From assembly GCA_022823465.1 (NCBI GenBank), contig JAJEHX010000010.1:1-64000 (forward strand): 64,000 bases of DNA, read 5' to 3'. The notes beneath the pieces were generated by a model, which made no database searches, had not been told where the DNA came from, and saw only the letters and a program-made list of their open reading frames with translations. The translations under genes and the position numbers were made by a program. Positions 34,731 to 43,291 of the stretch are shown piece by piece. Origin of the DNA: Candidatus Latescibacterota bacterium. GTDB lineage: Bacteria; JAAXHH01. The stretch's first letter is position 1, and each line of letters begins with the position of its first letter.

Positions 34731-37415
34731 CTATTTACTGTTCCCGTCAGACCCGGCGGCCTTCTGCTGGAGCCGGTAGAGGGCGTTCATGGCTTCGACC
34801 GGGGTCATGAGATCCAGGTCCAGCTCCTTGATATCCTCGACGACCGGATGGTCCGCCGGCACGAACAGGCTGAGCTGGTAGTCACCGCCTTCCACCTTCG
34901 GTTTTCCGTGGTGTGGCGTCCCGGCCGTACCGGACTCGCCATCCTCGCCGTCCAGGCCGCCCAGTCCGTCCGGCGCGGTTTCCTCGTCCTCCAGGTTGGC
35001 CAGGATGACCCGGGCCCGTTCGATCACGCTGCGCGGCAGTCCGGCCATGCGCGCCACCTGGATCCCGTAACTCCGGTCGCTCCCGCCGGGCATCACCTTG
35101 CGCAGGAATACGATCTGATCGGCCTGTTCGCGGATGGCCACGTTGAAGTTGGCGATGCGGTCCAGGGACGACGCCAGTTCGATCAGTTCGTGGTAGTGCG
35201 TGGCGAAGAGCGTCTTGGCGGTCCGCCCGGGCGTATTGTGAAGGTACTCCGTGACCGCCCAGGCGATGCTCAGTCCGTCGTACGTGCTCGTGCCCCGGCC
35301 GATCTCGTCGAGGAGGACGAGACTGTCCGGCGTCGCGTTGTTGAGGATGTTCGCAGTCTCGTTCATCTCGACGAGAAAGGTGCTCTCGCCCCGGGCCAGG
35401 TTGTCGGAGGCGCCCACGCGCGTAAAGATGCGGTCCACGATGCCGATCCGCGCGGATCTGGCCGGTACGAAGGAACCGACCTGGGCCATGAGGACTGTGA
35501 GGCCCACCTGGCGGAGATAGGTGCTCTTCCCGGCCATGTTCGGCCCGGTGATCAGGGCGATCTGCTTGGTCCGGGTATCGAGGCGCGTATCGTTGGGCAC
35601 GAAGGGTTCGCCCTGCAGCAGTTGCTCCACCACAGGGTGGCGTCCGTCGTTGATCTCCAGGACCGATCCGTCGTCGATCTCTGGCGCCACGTAGTCGTTC
35701 TGGACGGCCAGTTCGGCCAGCGCGGTCAGGAAGTCGAACTGGGCGATCGCCCGGGCGTTGCCCTGGATGTCCTCCAGGCTCGCGGCCACTTCTTCCCGCA
35801 ATGCGAGGAAGAGGGCGTATTCCAGCTCTCCGATCTTCTCCTCGGCGCCCAGGATCTTCTCTTCATATTCTTTCAGTTCCGGCGTGATGAACCGCTCCGC
35901 GTTGCGCATGGTCTGCTTGCGGATATATTCGCCTTCCAGCCGGTGCAGGTTCGGTTTCGTGACCTCGATGTAATACCCGAAGACCCGGTTGTAGTCGACC
36001 TTGAGAGACTGTATCCCCGTGCGCTCCCGTTCCTTCTGCTGCAGTTCGGCGATCCAGCGCTTGCCGCCCGAACTGATCACGCGCAGGTCGTCCAGGTCCT
36101 TGTTGTATCCCGCGCGGATGAGTCCGCCTTCGGTCAGCGACAGGGGCGGGTCGTCCACCAGGGCCCGGTCCAGTTTTTCTGCCAGGGTTTTCAGATCGCA
36201 CAGTCCGTCGCGAAGGCCGGCCGCCAACCCGGCCTTCAGGCCTGCGAGCGTCTTCTTGATCACCGGGATCTCGTGCAGGGCCTGCTTCAACGCGATCAGG
36301 TCGCGGGCATTCGCACGCTCCGACCCGACGCGGGCGGCCAGCCGCTCCATGTCTCCCATCGACTTCAGATGGCCGGCAAACCCGTCCCGCGTCTCGTGAG
36401 CTTCGTAGAGTTCGGCCACCGCGTGCTGACGGGACAGAACGGTTTCGACGGAAACCAGCGGCCGCGTGATAGCCTGGCGCATGAAACGCGCACCCATGGG
36501 GGTGTAGGTCCGGTCCATCACGGAAAGGAGCGTGCCTTCCCGGCCCCCGTCCCGCAGGGAGGTGATCAGCTCCAGGTTGCGCTGGGTCGACGTGTCCATC
36601 AGCATCGAGTCCGACACGTCGTACCGGGCCATCGTCCTCAGGTGGGCCAGGTGGTTCTTCTGGGTTTCCCGCAGGTAGACCAGCATGCCGCCCGCCGCGG
36701 CGACGCCGGCGGTCATTTCGTCGCACCCGAAGCCCTTGAGCGTCAACACTTCGAAATGGTCGAGCAGGATCTGAAGCGCGTGGTCGTAGGAAAAGGCCCA
36801 TTCTTCCAGGCGGCTGATCGCGATGTCGGGGAAATGGGGTTCGAGGAGGGCCCCGGCTTGCTCCGCCCGGTCGTAGGATACGATCGCCTCGGTGGGATCC
36901 AGGCGGTTGAGTTCGCTGAGCAGGTCGTCCTCGTCGAGCTCCGCCGCGCGGAACTCGCCGGTGGAGAGATCGAGAAAGGCCAGGCCGTATACGTCCTGGT
37001 CGAAGGTCAGCGCGACCATGTAGTTGTTCTCGCCGGGATCGAGGGTCTGCGCCAGCATCGACGTGCCCGGCGTAACGACTTCCACCACGTCCCGCTTGAC
37101 CACGCCGCGGGCCTTCTTCGGGTCTTCGACCTGTTCGCAGACCGCCACCTTGTATCCGGACCCGACGAGTTCGGCGATGTACTTCTCCACCGCATGGTAG
37201 GGCACGCCGGCCAGCGGCGTCTTGTCCCCGCCGCCCGAACCCGAATTACGCGCGGTGAGCGTAATGCCCAGGACGCGCGAGATCAGCCGGGCGTCGTCGC
37301 CGAAGGTCTCATAGAAATCCCCCATGCGAAAGAATAGAATCGCGTCCTTGTGCTGATCCTTCATCCTCGCGTACTGCGCCATGGCGGGCGTGAGGGTTCC
37401 GGCGGGTCGGGTCAT
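34731..37415 (-). CDS. mutS: DNA mismatch repair protein MutS
   Basis: An 894-residue MutS, normal length. The mismatch-reading F-x-E motif is present in MGDFYETFGDDA (Phe34, Glu36). The core and lever domains follow, then the ATPase with Walker A TGPNMAGKSTYLRQVG, Walker B SLVLLDEIGRGTSTYDG and the His-switch FATHYHELIEL. A C-terminal linker and the dimerisation helix (TPVEAMNALYRLQ) complete it. Start: ATG of MTRPAG; a TTG two codons earlier is less likely. Its promoter is visible 130 nt upstream. No mutL adjacent. Confidence 0.97.
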   Translation of the reverse strand: MTRPAGTLTPAMAQYARMKDQHKDAILFFRMGDFYETFGDDARLISRVLGITLTARNSGSGGGDKTPLAGVPYHAVEKYIAELVGSGYKVAVCEQVEDPKKARGVVKRDVVEVVTPGTSMLAQTLDPGENNYMVALTFDQDVYGLAFLDLSTGEFRAAELDEDDLLSELNRLDPTEAIVSYDRAEQAGALLEPHFPDIAISRLEEWAFSYDHALQILLDHFEVLTLKGFGCDEMTAGVAAAGGMLVYLRETQKNHLAHLRTMARYDVSDSMLMDTSTQRNLELITSLRDGGREGTLLSVMDRTYTPMGARFMRQAITRPLVSVETVLSRQHAVAELYEAHETRDGFAGHLKSMGDMERLAARVGSERANARDLIALKQALHEIPVIKKTLAGLKAGLAAGLRDGLCDLKTLAEKLDRALVDDPPLSLTEGGLIRAGYNKDLDDLRVISSGGKRWIAELQQKERERTGIQSLKVDYNRVFGYYIEVTKPNLHRLEGEYIRKQTMRNAERFITPELKEYEEKILGAEEKIGELEYALFLALREEVAASLEDIQGNARAIAQFDFLTALAELAVQNDYVAPEIDDGSVLEINDGRHPVVEQLLQGEPFVPNDTRLDTRTKQIALITGPNMAGKSTYLRQVGLTVLMAQVGSFVPARSARIGIVDRIFTRVGASDNLARGESTFLVEMNETANILNNATPDSLVLLDEIGRGTSTYDGLSIAWAVTEYLHNTPGRTAKTLFATHYHELIELASSLDRIANFNVAIREQADQIVFLRKVMPGGSDRSYGIQVARMAGLPRSVIERARVILANLEDEETAPDGLGGLDGEDGESGTAGTPHHGKPKVEGGDYQLSLFVPADHPVVEDIKELDLDLMTPVEAMNALYRLQQKAAGSDGNSK

Positions 37416-37797
37416 GGGCAAGACTGGATCGGCCGGCTTCCGGCCGGTCCGGGGAAACCGGCATTACGCTCGGGGATGCTGCGGGTATTCCGGCCGCTGC
37501 CAGGCTTCTCGCGGCCGTGTTTGGCAGTTGATCTTACGATGTGGAATCATAGTTAAATGAGCCCCTCCCGTCAAGGTGTTTCTCAAGCGTTCAACAGCCG
37601 GTAAAGGCCGTGCGGGAAGAGGTGATCCGGGTGATCGGCGAAGTGCCGCACAGCGGGCAAACATCCCTTGACATTTAAGAGTCCAGACGCGACTTTTCAA
37701 ACAGTTCGGGTTACGCTGCAGGATGGTGCCGGACGGGTTTGAAACGGTTCATGCAGCGCGTAATGAAAAAGCAAAGTGCGTGAATGAAGAAAGCGTT
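37416..37797. other. Divergent spacer between mutS and the FMN reductase gene
   Basis: About 380 nt without a gene. It contains the mutS promoter on the minus strand. On the plus strand there is a lone TTGACA (37668-37673) with no convincing -10 partner. Confidence 0.5.
37546..37574 (-). promoter_or_regulatory. Sigma-70-type promoter of mutS
   Basis: Minus-strand TTGACG, a 17-nt spacer and TATGAT. Both hexamers match consensus in five of six positions at ideal spacing. The start of transcription would be near 37539, leaving a leader of about 120 nt. Confidence 0.65.
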
Positions 37798-38394
37798 ATG
37801 AACATGGGCTACGTGCCCAGAATACTTGCCTTTGCGGGCAGTGCGCGGACCGGATCGTTCAATAAGAAACTGGTCCGCATCGCCGCCCGGGGAGCGGAAG
37901 AAGCCGGCGCCGTGGTCGACCTGGTCGATCTGCGGGACTATCCCATGCCGCTGTACGACGGCGACCTGGAGGAGCGGGAAGGCATCCCGGAGCATGCCGT
38001 GCGGTTCAAAGCCCTGATGATGGCCTGCCAGGGCCTGCTGATCGCCGCGCCGGAATACAACAGTTCGATCACGCCGCTCCTCAAGAACACGATCGACTGG
38101 GCGTCGCGGCCCGCGGCCGGAGAGGAGAGGCTGGCGGTATTCAGGCACAAGACCGCTGCCCTGATGAGCGCGTCGCCGGGATCGCTGGGCGGTCTCCGGG
38201 GACTGGTGCACGTCCGGTCTATACTAAGCAACATACGCGTGCTGGTCCTGCCGGACCAGTTGGCGGTGCCAAATGCTTTCGGGGCGTTTAACGATGACGG
38301 ACAGTTAAAGGACGAGAAGCGGCAGGCTGCCGTGGAGGCACTGGGACGTGAACTGGCTGAGACCCTGAAGAAACTACGCGGCCCGGAGGGGTGA
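37798..38394 (+). CDS. NADPH-dependent FMN reductase-like flavoprotein
   Basis: A 198-residue flavodoxin-fold protein. FMN phosphate loop GSARTGSFNKKL near the N terminus, then IAAPEYNSSITPLLKNTIDW, the diagnostic motif of the NADPH-dependent FMN reductase family (ArsH, chromate and azo reductases). SASPGSLGG binds the isoalloxazine region. Cytoplasmic. The chosen ATG is the first of two close ones (MNMGYVP); upstream codons read as non-coding. Its physiological acceptor cannot be told. Divergent from mutS. Confidence 0.88.
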   Translation: MNMGYVPRILAFAGSARTGSFNKKLVRIAARGAEEAGAVVDLVDLRDYPMPLYDGDLEEREGIPEHAVRFKALMMACQGLLIAAPEYNSSITPLLKNTIDWASRPAAGEERLAVFRHKTAALMSASPGSLGGLRGLVHVRSILSNIRVLVLPDQLAVPNAFGAFNDDGQLKDEKRQAAVEALGRELAETLKKLRGPEG

Positions 38395-38498
38395 AGCGAA
38401 TCACGTCAGAGGAGAAACTGCGCGGCGCGTCGGAGTTAAAATCTATCGTGGGCGGATGGCGGCGAGGTGAAGCGAATCCCCTCACAGCCGAAAGCAGT

Positions 38499-39065
38499 CT
38501 ATTCCTCCAGCAGGGGCATGACGGCGGCCTCAAGGTTTTCGTATGACATGTAGCCTACGTGTTTCTTACGGACCCTGCCGTCCCGGTCGATGATGAACGT
38601 GGTCGGGATGCCATAGACCCCGCCGAACTTCGCGGCGGCCATCTGACTGGTGTCGATGAGGGAAAGGTAGGTCATGTTTATTTCTTCGACGAAGGGCTGC
38701 ACGACTTCGGCGCCTTCGTCGTCGAGGGCGATGCCGATGATCTTGACGCCCCGATCGCCGTATGCTTCATGGAACGCCTGGAAGTCGGGGATCTCGTCAC
38801 GGCAGGGAGGACACCAGGTGGCCCAGAAATTGATGACCCGGACCTGACCCCCGAACTGCGCGATGGTGAATTCATTCTCGTCGGCATCCTTCAGGGCGAA
38901 CCCCAGGTCGACCGAGTAGGCTTCCGTAGACAGCGTTCCGTCGGAAGTAAACACAACGGGCATTTCAGACCCGTCCCTGTCAGCCAGAATGGCGGAAACC
39001 AGGCCGGCCACGATCAGGAACGCGGCGAGGATGTAGATGACGTTGAAGCGTGATTTGGTTTCCAT
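38499..39065 (-). CDS. TlpA-like thiol-disulfide oxidoreductase
   Basis: A 188-residue membrane-anchored thioredoxin-fold protein. An N-terminal helix (about 8-28, FNVIYILAAFLIVAGLV) anchors it in the inner membrane with the domain in the periplasm. Active site WATWCPPCRDE with the CPPC pair, and the cis-Pro in GIPTTFIIDRDG. TlpA/ResA-type proteins reduce apocytochrome c or other periplasmic disulfides. ATG (METKSRF) follows AAGGCGG. The haem lipoprotein encoded at 16.4 kb is a possible client, but nothing in the neighbourhood shows it. Confidence 0.88.
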   Translation of the reverse strand: METKSRFNVIYILAAFLIVAGLVSAILADRDGSEMPVVFTSDGTLSTEAYSVDLGFALKDADENEFTIAQFGGQVRVINFWATWCPPCRDEIPDFQAFHEAYGDRGVKIIGIALDDEGAEVVQPFVEEINMTYLSLIDTSQMAAAKFGGVYGIPTTFIIDRDGRVRKKHVGYMSYENLEAAVMPLLEE

Positions 39066-39175
39066 GATTTCATTCCGCCTTGGAAGGGTGGGGCCGGCCC
39101 GCAATCGGTCCGCGGCAGTTAATTTAAGATAGCACGAAAACGCACGCAAGGCAAGGGAATTAGGGGGCGCAGGAG

Positions 39176-39994
39176 ATGCGGATAACCAGATGGAATATCC
39201 CACGGATTACAAGATGGAATATCGCGCTGATCGTCACGCTGTCGATGATCGTTCCGCAGGCGCTCCTCTTTCCGGGAACCGCGGAACCACAGGGAGGTGG
39301 CCGGGTGGACCACTCCGTGTACGACGGGTTGCTTAAGAAATACGTCGACGACAGGGGCATGATCGACTACCGAACCTGGAAAGCCCGGGACGTGGGTACG
39401 CTCGACGGCTACCTGGATATGCTCAAAGGCGTGGATCCCGACGGGCTCAGGGACCGGAACGAGGTGTTCGCCTTCTGGATCAATGCCTACAACGCGCTGA
39501 CCATAAGGGGCATGCTGCACTTCTATCCGACCAGCAGCATCAAGAACCACGTCAGCCTGCTCGGGTACAGCATCTGGAAGGACTACAAGATCAACATCAG
39601 CGGAACGGACTACTCGCTGGACGACATCGAGCACGAGATCCTGCGCAAGATGGACGAACCCCTGGTCCACTTCGCCCTCGTGTGCGCCTCCATAGGATGC
39701 CCGCCGCTGATGACGGAAGCGTTCACGGCGGAAGACATGGCGCGTCAGTTGCGGGCGAATACCCTTGTTTTCTTCGCCGATCCCAGTAAGTTCCGTGCCG
39801 ATCCGGGAAACCGGACCGTGTGGCTCTCACCGATCATGGACTGGTACAAGGACGACTTCGGGAAGAACCGGCGGGAGCGCCTGGACTTCATTGCCCCCTA
39901 CGTCCCGGACGACGCGGCCCGCGCCTTGTTGAGGCAGAAAGACGTGGACGTCGATTACCTGCACTATGACTGGGGGATCAACGAGCAGCGTTAG
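39176..39994 (+). CDS. DUF547 protein, exported
   Basis: A 272-residue DUF547 protein. Hallmarks are FAFWINAYNALTIRGML and VHFALVCASIGCPPL, the latter with the conserved Cys of this presumed papain-like fold. The N terminus carries a signal peptide preceded by an eight-residue duplication, RITRWNIP/RITRWNIA, encoded by a 24-nt tandem repeat. Function of the family is unknown. GGAG abuts the ATG, with GGGGG a little upstream. The next gene follows after 65 nt on the same strand and encodes a membrane protein of the DedA/VTT group, so they may be co-transcribed. Confidence 0.85.
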   Translation: MRITRWNIPRITRWNIALIVTLSMIVPQALLFPGTAEPQGGGRVDHSVYDGLLKKYVDDRGMIDYRTWKARDVGTLDGYLDMLKGVDPDGLRDRNEVFAFWINAYNALTIRGMLHFYPTSSIKNHVSLLGYSIWKDYKINISGTDYSLDDIEHEILRKMDEPLVHFALVCASIGCPPLMTEAFTAEDMARQLRANTLVFFADPSKFRADPGNRTVWLSPIMDWYKDDFGKNRRERLDFIAPYVPDDAARALLRQKDVDVDYLHYDWGINEQR

Positions 39995-40059
39995 GGATCA
40001 CCTGTAAGCGTTAAGGAAAACCTGAAACGGATTGAATCCATGACGAAACAGTACCACCC

Positions 40060-40818
40060 GTGCGCCAGTTAGAAAACGGTGAAGAAGACAGGCAGGTAGA
40101 CGGCCGATCAAGGCCGGTCGCCAGGCTGGCCGTCCTGCTGGCGGTCGCCTTTTCCGGCTTTCTGGCCTATTCCTTCACGCCCCTGGGCGAGTATCTCCAG
40201 CCTCTTGCGATGGAGGGGTTCTTCGAATCCATCAAGGGGTTCTGGTGGGCGCCCCTGGTGTTCATCGGCCTCTACGTAGTCCTCACGGTGCTGGGGGTGC
40301 CGATGGTGATCCTGACCTTCTTCTCGGGGTTCACCTTCGGCGTCATGTACGGCACGCTCTACGTGCTGATCGGCGCGAATCTTGGCGCCAACCTCGCCTT
40401 CGATCTGGCCCGGTACCTGGGCCGCGATTTCATATCACGCCACATCAGGGGTCCCTTCGACCGGATCGACCGGCAACTGCGGAACCAGGGCTTCCTGCGC
40501 ATGCTCCAGCTCCGGCTGATCCCGGTCATCCCCTTCAACCTCCTCAACTTCGCCGCCGGGCTCTCCGGCATTCGAAAACTGCACTACATGCTGGGAACCG
40601 CGATCGGCATCACGCCCGCGACGTTCATCTACGTCTACACGGCGGCGTCCCTGATGCAGGTCTACATGGCCGGCGCCGAACTGGATGAGATCGCCCGCGC
40701 CGCCCTCCGCTCCTCGGCGTTCACCAACCTGGGCATCGCCCTCGCCCTGCTGATTGCCATCTCCCTGACCCCGGTGGTCTACCGGAAGCTGAGAGGGAAA
40801 GCGCGGCAATCCCCGTGA
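40060..40818 (+). CDS. VTT-domain membrane protein (TVP38/TMEM64-like)
   Basis: A 252-residue integral membrane protein of the DedA/VTT superfamily. Central motif: FFSGFTFGVMYGTLYVLIGANLGANLAFDLARYLGRDF, then RLIPVIPFNLLNFAAGLSGI, the re-entrant-loop signature of TVP38/TMEM64 proteins, and hydrophobic segments at about 20-38, 60-80, 85-115, 165-190 and 220-240. Relatives act in lipid scrambling or transport across the inner membrane. Start is a GTG; no ATG is close, and the first 20 residues are charged. Confidence 0.85.
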   Translation: MRQLENGEEDRQVDGRSRPVARLAVLLAVAFSGFLAYSFTPLGEYLQPLAMEGFFESIKGFWWAPLVFIGLYVVLTVLGVPMVILTFFSGFTFGVMYGTLYVLIGANLGANLAFDLARYLGRDFISRHIRGPFDRIDRQLRNQGFLRMLQLRLIPVIPFNLLNFAAGLSGIRKLHYMLGTAIGITPATFIYVYTAASLMQVYMAGAELDEIARAALRSSAFTNLGIALALLIAISLTPVVYRKLRGKARQSP

Positions 40819-40901
40819 GCGCGTAAGCGCAGCCTGCAGGTGAAGAACGGCAGTAGTTCCTTGCCGACGCCCTCTTTTACTTTCCGAGGGCATCGCCCAC
40901 C

Positions 40902-42287
40902 TCAAGAATCTCCGAACCGGATAGAGAAGATATCGGCGTCCGCCAGTACGAAGCGCAGGCGGACCGGCACGCCGTTGAGGCGGGACAGGTCGCCGGATCC
41001 CTTCCAGGCGACCGGGGCGTCGAGGTCGTCACCGAACAGCGGATCCAGGTCGGATGCGGCGAAACCTTCCAGGGCGCGGCCCTCCATATCCTGGATCTCC
41101 ACGGACACACTGCCCACGGCCGACGTCGCGTAGTTGAGAAAGAGCGTCGAACCCGTAAAGGTCAGGGGTTTGGTGACCAGTTCGCCGCCGTGATATCCCG
41201 CACGGACGGATGCGAAGCCATGGGGGCGGACGGTCACCCGGCGCACGCCGTTCGTGTCCCAGCCGTAGTGTTCGGCTACGTACATCGACCATTCGTCCGG
41301 CGCGGTCGGTATGATCCCCGCGGCCGGCGTCTGGTTGCGGTGCGTCCAGTTGCGCTTCTCCGGACCCGGGCGCAGCCAGGCGTCCATGAAGGTCCGGTCC
41401 CAGTGGACGCCGTCCCGGCTCGACATGAACACCGCGTCGGAGACCCCTCCGCCCGGGTAATCCATGCCCTCGATGTCTTTCGTCCGTTCCGGCACGAACC
41501 GCATGGGGAAGGAAAGCAGGATGTGTTCCGCGCCTGGGCAGAGCGTGGTGGCGTTGGTGTAGAAATGCTCGAAGGGGACGCCCTCGCCGTACACGTGGTG
41601 TTCAGGCGTGGTCCAGTTGATGAAATCGTCCGAGATGCAGCTCTGAATGGCGCGGACCCCGACGCCGACGTCCCCCGTCTGTTCGAAGTACCGGCTGAAG
41701 ATGCGGTAGCACCCCGCATGGCCATCCCACATGGGCACGTTCACCGAATCGAAGGCGCCTGTGATGGCGAGGGGGCCGTCCTGTACCGGTTTCCAGGTCA
41801 GCCCGTCGGAAGAAGTAAAGCCGAAGAGACTGTCCCTGCCTTCGCCACCGACGGCCTTGAAACGCTGATCAGGCGCCGCCGCCGGATTGCCGTCCAGGAA
41901 GACGCAGAAGTTGTGGGCCTCGGAGCCCCGGATGAGGATATTGTTGTCCGTCGACCCCTCCGCCTCCACCAGACCCAGGCCGGGCCGCTCGAAATGGATG
42001 CCGTCGTCGCTGACCAGCAGGTTCGCCGTCTGCGTTTGCGCCCAACCCTCGGGCAAATCCTCGTGTTTACCCGTGGGATGGTAGCCGCGGTAATACACCA
42101 TGATCTTGCCGTCGGCCTGTACCAGGTTGTAGCACCCCGTACAGGCGTTCTCCAGCGGTTCAATGACGCGGAAGACCGTCTCCTTCCGGACCGGCTCGTG
42201 GAGGTGAAGCGTGGCGCGTGAAAGGCTGTCGATCAGGTAGGAGTCTACAAACAGTTCGCGGCGTGATCCCAAGTCGATGGGGTTCAT
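40902..42287 (-). CDS. GH32-like five-bladed propeller protein
   Basis: A 461-residue protein starting MNPIDLGSRRELFVDSYLI, an opening shared by a group of putative glycoside hydrolases common in Planctomycetes-like and related genomes. Repeated strands with SDDGIHFERP, SSDGLTWKPV, SDDFINWTTP and SSRDGVHWDRT mark the blades of a beta-propeller as in GH32/GH43/GH130 relatives. A beta-sandwich with a sugar-binding look (AVGSVSVEIQDMEGRALEGF) ends it. No signal peptide. Catalytic residues and substrate cannot be named from the sequence. Confidence 0.7.
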   Translation of the reverse strand: MNPIDLGSRRELFVDSYLIDSLSRATLHLHEPVRKETVFRVIEPLENACTGCYNLVQADGKIMVYYRGYHPTGKHEDLPEGWAQTQTANLLVSDDGIHFERPGLGLVEAEGSTDNNILIRGSEAHNFCVFLDGNPAAAPDQRFKAVGGEGRDSLFGFTSSDGLTWKPVQDGPLAITGAFDSVNVPMWDGHAGCYRIFSRYFEQTGDVGVGVRAIQSCISDDFINWTTPEHHVYGEGVPFEHFYTNATTLCPGAEHILLSFPMRFVPERTKDIEGMDYPGGGVSDAVFMSSRDGVHWDRTFMDAWLRPGPEKRNWTHRNQTPAAGIIPTAPDEWSMYVAEHYGWDTNGVRRVTVRPHGFASVRAGYHGGELVTKPLTFTGSTLFLNYATSAVGSVSVEIQDMEGRALEGFAASDLDPLFGDDLDAPVAWKGSGDLSRLNGVPVRLRFVLADADIFSIRFGDS

Positions 42288-42336
42288 GGGGAGTCCTTTT
42301 GTGGGTTGGGGGTGCTGGCGGTCTTATGACGACTAA

Positions 42337-42804
42337 CTAACGCGCCGTCAGGTAAGATTCCCGGAAGTGATTGAAGTTTATCACATTCATTCCACGTTCA
42401 CTAATGGCAAGGTAGAGTTCAAGATCCGCCGTTATTGACAATGAGACTTGCTCTGAAGTTTGTATAAAGCCGGAATCGGTGACACCGAATCTCAGGTAGT
42501 TTGGAAACCCAAATATCAACTCTTTGTTAACATGCGATTCGTGGGCGTTCCCGCAATATGTGGCCAGGCAATGAAGCAAAGCCCGCGCCTTTACGCGGTC
42601 TGTTTGCTTCAAAAGATTCGAAGTCTCTGCCAAACTATGAGAAGTTACCCAAAACTCACGAAATGTCGCTAGCCGACTCGTTAGTTCGTCGTAGTCACGA
42701 GGTATGAACGATTTTGTACGTTTGTGTTTGCGGATTATGTTCCTGTCTGTAGCGCCTACAACCAGAAGAACCAGCAGGCTCGTATCAACAAGCACACTAT
42801 TCAT
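42337..42804 (-). CDS. PIN-like protein
   Basis: A 155-residue protein with a PIN-like pattern: MNSVLVDTSLLVLLVVG (Asp7), SLAETSNLLKQTDR (Glu about 60), ITADLELYLAISERGMNVIN (Asp about 128). The last acidic position of the PIN quartet appears to be Asn (NFNHF), so RNase activity is less certain. The long middle (residues 20-110) differs from VapC. Its first 8 nt overlap the end of the small gene upstream, as in toxin-antitoxin operons. AT-richer than the surroundings, so probably acquired. Confidence 0.65.
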   Translation of the reverse strand: MNSVLVDTSLLVLLVVGATDRNIIRKHKRTKSFIPRDYDELTSRLATFREFWVTSHSLAETSNLLKQTDRVKARALLHCLATYCGNAHESHVNKELIFGFPNYLRFGVTDSGFIQTSEQVSLSITADLELYLAISERGMNVINFNHFRESYLTAR

Positions 42805-43090
42805 GAACCCCTACTTCTCTTATCTTGATTGCAGTAACCTGCCCATCACAGTCACGCACTACCACGGTCTTGTAAGTTCTACCTGAGGGTCTTTCGGACA
42901 TATCTGCGAAAGTGCCGATCAAACTTTTAGGGGGGAAATCCCAACTACGCGCAAATCCAACAGTCACGTTCCACTGAGAATTCAGCTCATCATATTCAAC
43001 TTCTTCTAGGCCAATATGAGATACATTCTCAGCCGAATATATATCTGAAACGTAGTTCAGAGCAGTCCTTATCGCTTCTTTTACTTCCAT
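42797..43090 (-). CDS. Small hypothetical partner of the PIN-like protein
   Basis: A 97-residue acidic protein that I do not recognise. It starts MEVKEAIRTALNYVSDIYS and has a strand-rich second half (WNVTVGFARSW, YKTVVVRDCDGQVTAIKI). No DNA-binding motif is evident. It precedes and overlaps the PIN-like gene by 8 nt, the position of an antitoxin. GAGG precedes its ATG and a direct repeat lies just upstream. It may be a new antitoxin type or an accessory subunit. Confidence 0.55.
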   Translation of the reverse strand: MEVKEAIRTALNYVSDIYSAENVSHIGLEEVEYDELNSQWNVTVGFARSWDFPPKSLIGTFADMSERPSGRTYKTVVVRDCDGQVTAIKIREVGVHE

Positions 43091-43097
43091 TGGTTAC

Positions 43098-43140
43098 CTC
43101 AAGGACTTAGTCGATCAGTCATCTCAAGGGCTTAGTCGAC
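43098..43140 (-). repeat. 25-nt direct repeat before the PIN operon
   Basis: CTCAAGGACTTAGTCGA (plus strand, 43098) recurs at 43123 with one change, as part of adjoining 25-nt units. It lies directly over the leader and ribosome site of the small partner gene, where an autoregulatory protein could bind. It may also be just another short duplication. The remaining spacer to 43291 holds nothing recognisable. Confidence 0.55.
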
Positions 43141-43291
43141 TTTGTATTAGATTTCTCGTAAATAATCGGTGTTCAGAGCGCAGCGCACCCAATACCTGGT
43201 TAGATGTACTAGTCGTTCCATCCAAGGTGCACTGTAAATATCCACTGAACCAGCTCAGTTATCAATCTCTGTATACCGCCGCCAACGGTAT

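Noticed and set aside
34848-37337. 829-codon plus-strand frame opposite mutS
   Set aside because: Antisense shadow of a GC-rich conserved gene, with no family motifs and His/Val/Gly-rich composition.
37668-37696. Promoter for the FMN reductase gene from TTGACA at 37668
   Set aside because: The -10 region at any spacing of 16-18 nt (GACTTT or ACTTTT) is too far from consensus.
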